Shown here: in pieces, positions 6,681 through 10,649 of the stretch
How positions within the stretch are numbered: the stretch's first letter is position 1
Layout of the letters: every line of letters starts with the position of its first letter
DNA from: Stenotrophomonas_A sp002429615
Lineage (GTDB): Bacteria > Pseudomonadota > Gammaproteobacteria > Xanthomonadales > Xanthomonadaceae
Assembly: GCA_031987425.1 (NCBI GenBank)
Contig: DALZZL010000128.1
Location: 1-10,649 of the forward strand
Reading direction: 5' to 3'
DNA: 10,649 nucleotides
The notes under the pieces: generated by a model
Databases searched by the model: none
The model's input: the letters and a program-made list of their open reading frames with translations, nothing else
Told to the model about the DNA's origin: nothing
Program-made: the position numbers and the translations under genes

Positions 6681-6941
6681 TCAGCGGCGCAGGCCGAGCT
6701 TCTCGATCAGGGACTTGTAACGCTCGCCGTCCTTCTTCTTCAGGTAGTCGAGCAGGCTGCGACGGCGGTTGACCATCTGCAGCAGGCCGCGGCGGCTGTG
6801 GTGATCCTTCTTGTGGGTCTTGAAGTGGCCGGTCAGCTGCTCGATGCGGGCGGTCAGCAGGGCGACCTGCACTTCCGGCGAACCGGTGTCGGCGGCGCTG
6901 CGCTTGTTGTCTTCAATGACCTTCTGGGTGTCGATCGACAT
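6681..6941 (-). CDS. rpsO: 30S ribosomal protein S15
   Basis: S15 binds the 16S rRNA central domain early in 30S assembly. The 86 residues are close to the usual 88-89 and run MSIDTQKVIEDNKRS to EKLGLRR. The family stretch TGSPEVQVALLTARI (19-33) is present. So are LTGHFKTHKKDHHSRRGLL (36-54), with rRNA-contacting His and Arg residues, and the C-terminal RRRSLLDYLKKKD helix. The ATG at 6941 is the only family-consistent start, although the frame is open far upstream; the region before it contains the promoter and leader. The ribosome-binding site is modest (AGAGA about eight bases before the ATG). In E. coli S15 represses its own translation by a leader pseudoknot. The 5-bp hairpin at 7019-7031 is too simple to claim the same. 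Confidence 0.98.
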   Translation of the reverse strand: MSIDTQKVIEDNKRSAADTGSPEVQVALLTARIEQLTGHFKTHKKDHHSRRGLLQMVNRRRSLLDYLKKKDGERYKSLIEKLGLRR

Positions 6942-7054
6942 GATGTTTTCTCTGTTAGATGCGGGGTCGGCAGGAACGCGCGGGGGCGCACCGCCTGACT
7001 CGCCGTTTGCGGGTGATTGCGCTGAAAGCGCGAGATGCCTGAAAAGGCCGCGAA

Positions 7055-7083
7055 ATTGTACCGGCCAGGGCCGCCGCGGACAA
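7055..7083 (-). promoter_or_regulatory. Sigma70-type promoter for rpsO-pnp
   Basis: On the minus strand TTGTCC (7083-7078) and TACAAT (7060-7055) are separated by exactly 17 bases. The -10 box matches five of six consensus bases and the -35 four of six. The site lies just after the truB stop and gives a leader of roughly 105-110 bases before rpsO. The A/T-rich -10 stands out in GC-rich surroundings. Confidence 0.75.
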
Positions 7084-7105
7084 GGTCGGCGCCGGCCTTG
7101 CCGGT

Positions 7106-8008
7106 TCAGGCATTGAACAGGCGCTGCGGGGCCAGCAGGCCCTCGACATCCACCCGGCCCAGCCCGGAAGGCTGGCCGTCCGGGCCGTATACCACCACCT
7201 CGCCCACCGGGAAGGCGGCATCGCGCAGGCGCTGGCCCATGCGGAAGCGCCGGGCGGATTCTTCGGGAAGGTCGATGCGCGGGTATTCGGCCAGGCCCGC
7301 CGCCAGCGGCAGCAGCAGCCCTTCGGCCGCCTCGCCGGCCGCCAGGCGGGCCTCCAGCGCCTCCAGGGTAAACATGGCAGGGGCCCGGAACGGCTCGACC
7401 CAGAGGCGGCGCAGGCCGGCGATATGGGCGCCGCACCCCAGCGACTCGCCCAGGTCGCGGGCCAGACTACGGATGTAGGTGCCCGAACCACAGGTCACCC
7501 GCAGCCGCAGGCGCGGGCCGTCCAGGCCGAGAATCTCGATGGCGTGGACCTCGATCTCGCGCTCCGGGGCTTCGATCGCCTCGCCGCGGCGGGCCTTGGC
7601 GTACAGCGGCTCGCCGCCCTGCTTGAGCGCCGAGTAGATCGGGGCGCGCTGGCGGATGCGCCCGGTCAGCGGCACCAGGGCGGCGGCGATGGCGGCCTCG
7701 TCCAGCGGCGGCACCGCGCGTTCACGCAGCGGCACGCCGTCGGCATCGTCGGTATCGGTGGTGACGCCAAGTACGACGTCGGCGTCATAGGCCTTGGCCG
7801 AGCCGAGCAGCAGGCCGGCGATCTTGGTCGCCTCGCCGAAGCACAGCGGCAGCAGGCCGGTGGCGAGCGGATCGAGCGCGCCGGTATGGCCGCCCTTCTC
7901 CGCGCGCAGCAGCCGACGCGCGGCCTGCAGCGCCTGGTTGGAACTCAGGCCGGCGGGCTTGTCGAGCAGCAGGATGCCGTCCAGGCGACGGAAAGGGATT
8001 CGGGACAT
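7106..8008 (-). CDS. truB: tRNA pseudouridine(55) synthase TruB
   Basis: TruB isomerises U55 in the T-loop of tRNAs. The 300-residue protein has the N-terminal DGILLLDKPAGLSSN (10-24) and the catalytic block GGHTGALDPLATGLLP (39-54) with Asp46. Further on are the KAYDADVVLG strand (72-81), the RIRQRAPIYSALKQGG region and RVTCGSGTYIRSLARDLG, all typical of the family. A C-terminal PUA-like segment ends in LAPQRLFNA. The ATG at 8008 fits the family start; the Shine-Dalgarno is weak (TGAGC). It lies 140 bases after rbfA, an unusually wide gap for this operon because a palindromic repeat sits there. The stop is 23 bases before the rpsO promoter. Confidence 0.97.
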   Translation of the reverse strand: MSRIPFRRLDGILLLDKPAGLSSNQALQAARRLLRAEKGGHTGALDPLATGLLPLCFGEATKIAGLLLGSAKAYDADVVLGVTTDTDDADGVPLRERAVPPLDEAAIAAALVPLTGRIRQRAPIYSALKQGGEPLYAKARRGEAIEAPEREIEVHAIEILGLDGPRLRLRVTCGSGTYIRSLARDLGESLGCGAHIAGLRRLWVEPFRAPAMFTLEALEARLAAGEAAEGLLLPLAAGLAEYPRIDLPEESARRFRMGQRLRDAAFPVGEVVVYGPDGQPSGLGRVDVEGLLAPQRLFNA

Positions 8009-8050
8009 GAAATGCTCAAGGGACGCAGGAAGCTTTCCGGCCCCATTGAT

Positions 8051-8121
8051 TGTAGGAGCGGCTTCAGCCGCGACGCGGGATGCGCACCCTTCGCGAGGTC
8101 GCGGCTGAAGCCGCTCCTACA
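8051..8121. repeat. REP-like inverted repeat inside the rbfA-truB gap
   Basis: Bases 8051-8074 are the exact reverse complement of 8098-8121, giving 24-base arms around a 23-base loop. Each arm contains the palindromic core GCGGCTTCAGCCGC. The right arm plus one base on each side (8097-8122) is identical to 1-26 of this window. The element is in the operon transcript and should fold into a strong hairpin between the rbfA and truB coding parts. No RAYT transposase is visible nearby. Confidence 0.9.
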
Positions 8122-8148
8122 GGTGCGCCATCCGGGGACACTGCCCCG

Positions 8149-8520
8149 TCAGGACTCGTCGTCGTCGGCCGGCGCCGTCGGCAGATCGCGCAGCAGGTTG
8201 TCGATGCGCTCGCCGCGATCGACCGAATCGTCGTAGTGGAAATGCAGCTCCGGCACATGCCGCAGCTTCATCGCCCGGGCCAGCTGCATGCGCAACTCGC
8301 GGGCCAGCTCCTTCAGCCCCTTCATCGCCTCGATCGAACGCTCCGGCTGCAGCGCGGTGACGAACACCTTGGCATGCGCCAGGTCGCGCGTGACCTCGAC
8401 GTCGGACACGCTCACCGACGGCAGCCCGTGCTCGCGCACCGCGACGTGCACAAGGGTGCCGAGCTCGCGGCGGAGCTGGGCGGAAACGCGATCGGTGCGG
8501 TGGAAGGACTTGGTCGGCAC
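8149..8520 (-). CDS. rbfA: 30S ribosome-binding factor A
   Basis: RbfA is a cytosolic KH-like protein that helps the 16S 5' region mature and 30S subunits form, above all in the cold. The 123-residue protein has the typical pattern: FHRTDRVSAQLRRELGTLV at the start, then the strand pair VSVSDVEVTRDLAHAKVFVTAL (36-57), ELARELRMQLARAMKLRHVPELHFHYDDS (71-99) and GERIDNLLRDL. The tail is acidic (DDDES). The start is GTG at 8520 (MPTKSFHRTD), as recalled for Xanthomonas relatives. A purine-rich AGAAGAA stretch lies somewhat far upstream, so the exact start carries mild doubt. It follows infB by 76 bases. Confidence 0.95.
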   Translation of the reverse strand: MPTKSFHRTDRVSAQLRRELGTLVHVAVREHGLPSVSVSDVEVTRDLAHAKVFVTALQPERSIEAMKGLKELARELRMQLARAMKLRHVPELHFHYDDSVDRGERIDNLLRDLPTAPADDDES

Positions 8521-8561
8521 GAGCTTGGGATTCTTCTTCTGTTGCGGAAGTTGCAGGTGGA

Positions 8562-8589
8562 TCCGGGGCCCGCCATGGCGGGCCCCGGA
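8562..8589. repeat. Perfect 28-base palindrome between infB and rbfA
   Basis: Bases 8562-8575 are the exact reverse complement of 8576-8589 with no spacer, centred on CGCCATGGCG. It begins seven bases after the infB stop on the transcript. There is no T-run, so it does not look like a standard terminator; an RNA hairpin or extragenic repeat fits better. The GCCATGGC centre is shared with both arms of the large inverted repeat at 4170-4323. Confidence 0.85.
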
Positions 8590-8596
8590 ACAGGTC

Positions 8597-10649
8597 TTAC
8601 AGGGTGCGCGGCACTTCGATGCGCTCGAAGCACTCGATCTGGTCGCCCACCTTGACGTCGTTGTAGGCCTTCACGCCGATACCGCACTCGGTACCGTTGC
8701 GGACCTCTTCGACGTTCTCCTTGAAGCGGCGCAGCGATTCCAGCTCGCCTTCGAACACCACCACGCTGTCGCGCAGCACGCGGATCGGCTTGGAGCGCTT
8801 GACCACGCCCTCGACGATCATGCAGCCCGCCACCGCGCCGAACTTCGAGCTGCGGAACACGTCGCGGACCTCGGCGATACCGATGATCTCCTCGCGGATT
8901 TCCACGCCCAGCAGGCCGGAAGCCACCTGCTTCACCTGGTCGATCACGTCATAGATGATCGAGAAGTAACGCAGGTCGACGCCGTTGGCTTCGATGATCT
9001 TGCGGGCCGAAGCGTCCGCACGGACGTTGAAGCCGATGACCGTGGCCTTGGAGGCCACCGCCGAATTGGCGTCCGACTCGGTGATGCCGCCCACGCCGGA
9101 GTGGATCACGTTGATGCGGATGTCGTCGTTGGACAACGCCACCAGCGCCTGCCGCAGCGCCTCGACCGAGCCCTGGACGTCGGCCTTGATCACCAGGTTC
9201 AACACCTGCTGGCCTTCACCCTTGCCCATCTGCGCCAGGATGTCTTCCATGCGGTTGCCCGCCGAAGCGACCAGGCGCGTCTCGCGACGCTTGGCTTCAC
9301 GCTGCTGCGCGACGTCCTTGGCCAGGCGCTCGTCCTCGACCACGACGAAGTCGTCGCCGGCGTCGGGCACGCCCGACAGACCCAGCACCTGCACCGGGAT
9401 CGACGGGCCGGCCGAATCCGGCTGCTTGCCGGTTTCGTCGAACAGCGCACGCACGCGGCCGTACTGGATACCGCAGACGAGGTAGTCGCCCTTCTTCAGC
9501 TGGCCCTGCTGCACCAGCACGGTGGCGACCGGGCCACGACCCTTGTCCAGCGAGGATTCGATGACGGTACCGCTGGCGCGGCCTTCCGGCACCGCCTTCA
9601 GTTCCAGCACTTCGGCCTGCAGCGAGATCGCGTCGAGCAGCGTGTCCACGCCCAGGCCGGTCTTGGCCGACACCTCGACGAACTGGGTATCGCCACCGAA
9701 GTCTTCGGCGACCACGTCCTCGCTCAGCAGCTCGTTCTTCACGCGCAGCGGATCGGCGTCGGACTTGTCCATCTTGTTGACCGCGACGATCAGCGGCACG
9801 CCGGCCGCCTTGGCGTGGTGCACGGCTTCCTTGGTCTGCGGCATGACGCCGTCATCGGCCGCCACGACCAGCACCACGATGTCGGTCAGCTTGGCGCCAC
9901 GGGCGCGCATCGAGGTGAAGGCTGCGTGGCCCGGGGTGTCGAGGAAGCTGATGACGCCCTTGGGGGTTTCGACGTGGTACGCACCGATGTGCTGGGTGAT
10001 GCCGCCGGCTTCGCCCGAGGCGATCTTGGTGCGGCGGATGTAATCCAGCAGCGAGGTCTTGCCGTGGTCGACATGGCCCATGATGGTGACGACCGGCGGA
10101 CGCGGACGCGACTCGCCCTGCACTTCCTCCGAATGCGCCAGCAGCGCGTCTTCGAAGTCGTTGCTGCCGGCACGCACTGCCTTGTGACCCAGCTCCTCGG
10201 TGATCAGCACCGCGGTGTCATGGTCGATGCTCTGGGTGATGGTGGCCATCACGCCCATCTTGAACAGCGCCTTCACCACGTCGCCGCCCTTCAGCGCGAG
10301 CTTCTGCGCCAGGTCGGCCACGGTGATGGTGTCGCCGATGGCGATCTCACGGACCACCGGCGCGGTCGGGCGCTCGAAACCATGCGCACCGCCACCACCG
10401 CCGCCACCGCCACGCGGGCTGTCGAAGCCACGACGACCACCGGTCGGCTTGGGCTTGCCACGCACGTTGGAACGACGCGCGCGATCGGCGGCGGACAGGT
10501 GCAGCTGGCCGGCGAAACGCTTGGTCGCGTCATCGTCCTCCACACCCGCCACCATGGCGTGCGAGCCCCGCGTCTTGTGACGCGCGGCGTTGTTGTTGCG
10601 ATCGTCCGCGCGCGGCGCGGCCGGACGCGGCGCCAGCGGCGCGCGCGGC
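8597..10649 (-). CDS. infB: Translation initiation factor IF-2 (partial, N-terminus outside window)
   Basis: IF-2 is the GTPase that brings fMet-tRNA to the 30S subunit and promotes 50S joining. The frame is open to the window edge, giving 683 visible residues; the true start lies to the right. The edge region is rich in Ala, Pro and Arg, as in the variable IF-2 N-terminus, and eight glycines occur near 10387-10411. Then come the IF2_N-type segment ITVADLAQKLALKGGDVVKAL and the G domain: G1 GHVDHGKTS (about 10052-10078), G2 GGITQHIGAY, G3 DTPGHAAF, G4 NKMDK, G5 SAKTG. The C-terminal half has KADVQGSVEALRQAL and ends FERIEVPRTL, the usual C-domain. An internal ATG at 10555 is not convincing as a start. 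It precedes rbfA, as in the nusA-infB-rbfA-truB order. Confidence 0.98.
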   Translation of the reverse strand, partial: PRAPLAPRPAAPRADDRNNNAARHKTRGSHAMVAGVEDDDATKRFAGQLHLSAADRARRSNVRGKPKPTGGRRGFDSPRGGGGGGGGAHGFERPTAPVVREIAIGDTITVADLAQKLALKGGDVVKALFKMGVMATITQSIDHDTAVLITEELGHKAVRAGSNDFEDALLAHSEEVQGESRPRPPVVTIMGHVDHGKTSLLDYIRRTKIASGEAGGITQHIGAYHVETPKGVISFLDTPGHAAFTSMRARGAKLTDIVVLVVAADDGVMPQTKEAVHHAKAAGVPLIVAVNKMDKSDADPLRVKNELLSEDVVAEDFGGDTQFVEVSAKTGLGVDTLLDAISLQAEVLELKAVPEGRASGTVIESSLDKGRGPVATVLVQQGQLKKGDYLVCGIQYGRVRALFDETGKQPDSAGPSIPVQVLGLSGVPDAGDDFVVVEDERLAKDVAQQREAKRRETRLVASAGNRMEDILAQMGKGEGQQVLNLVIKADVQGSVEALRQALVALSNDDIRINVIHSGVGGITESDANSAVASKATVIGFNVRADASARKIIEANGVDLRYFSIIYDVIDQVKQVASGLLGVEIREEIIGIAEVRDVFRSSKFGAVAGCMIVEGVVKRSKPIRVLRDSVVVFEGELESLRRFKENVEEVRNGTECGIGVKAYNDVKVGDQIECFERIEVPRTL

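Noticed and set aside
4583..6772. 729-codon open frame on the plus strand opposite pnp
   Set aside because: It mirrors pnp almost exactly, is rich in Asp, Gly, His, Arg and Val as expected from the antisense of a high-GC gene, and shows no recognisable domain. PNPase on the other strand is unambiguous.
6942..7436. In-frame N-terminal extension of rpsO to a 251-residue protein
   Set aside because: The extra part overlaps truB, the promoter and the leader, and is unlike S15. The ATG at 6941 gives the normal 86-residue protein.
8562..8589. Terminator after infB
   Set aside because: The stem is strong, but there is no T-run on the minus-strand side and rbfA follows closely, so full termination is unlikely.
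10553..10555. Internal start for a shorter IF-2 form
   Set aside because: E. coli infB has internal starts, but the ATG here has no clear Shine-Dalgarno, and the frame continues with IF-2-like sequence to the window edge.

Overview
The window is a high-GC bacterial chromosomal segment made almost entirely of housekeeping genes. The protein sequences, the gene order, and short extragenic palindromes with a GCGGCTTCAGCCGC core point to a gammaproteobacterium of the Xanthomonadaceae/Lysobacteraceae (Lysobacter- or Xanthomonas-like). This placement is recognition from memory, not a database search. I see no phage, transposase, plasmid, CRISPR, tRNA or rRNA genes.

Layout. Positions 1-135 hold a REP-like palindrome arm and short degenerate direct repeats. 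Positions 136-1781 (minus strand) carry purE-purK with a 4-base overlap; together they convert AIR to CAIR in purine synthesis. A 67-base divergent gap follows. Positions 1849-4134 (plus strand) carry a Trm112/YcaR-like small protein, nadC (quinolinate phosphoribosyltransferase, NAD synthesis) and an exported DUF2272 protein with a proline-rich tail. Positions 4135-4432 have no gene. They hold a nested inverted repeat with perfect 49-base arms and then the pnp terminator. Positions 4433-10649 (minus strand, transcribed right to left) carry infB (5' part outside the window), rbfA, truB, rpsO and pnp, the conserved translation/RNA-decay cluster usually headed by nusA.

How the genes work together. 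IF-2 starts translation, RbfA matures the 30S subunit, TruB makes pseudouridine 55 in tRNA, S15 is a primary 16S rRNA-binding protein and PNPase degrades RNA. A good sigma70-type promoter lies between truB and rpsO. A GNRA-capped hairpin with a T-rich tail lies between rpsO and pnp, and the pnp leader can fold an 11-bp stem-loop. This matches the known arrangement in which rpsO-pnp has its own promoter and pnp is controlled through its leader.

I found no convincing new multi-gene system. The points worth a second look are the palindromic extragenic elements, two of them inside the infB-rbfA-truB operon; the DUF2272 protein, which looks like an NlpC/P60- or CHAP-type hydrolase with serine where cysteine is expected; and a Trm112-like protein that lacks the zinc-binding cysteines.
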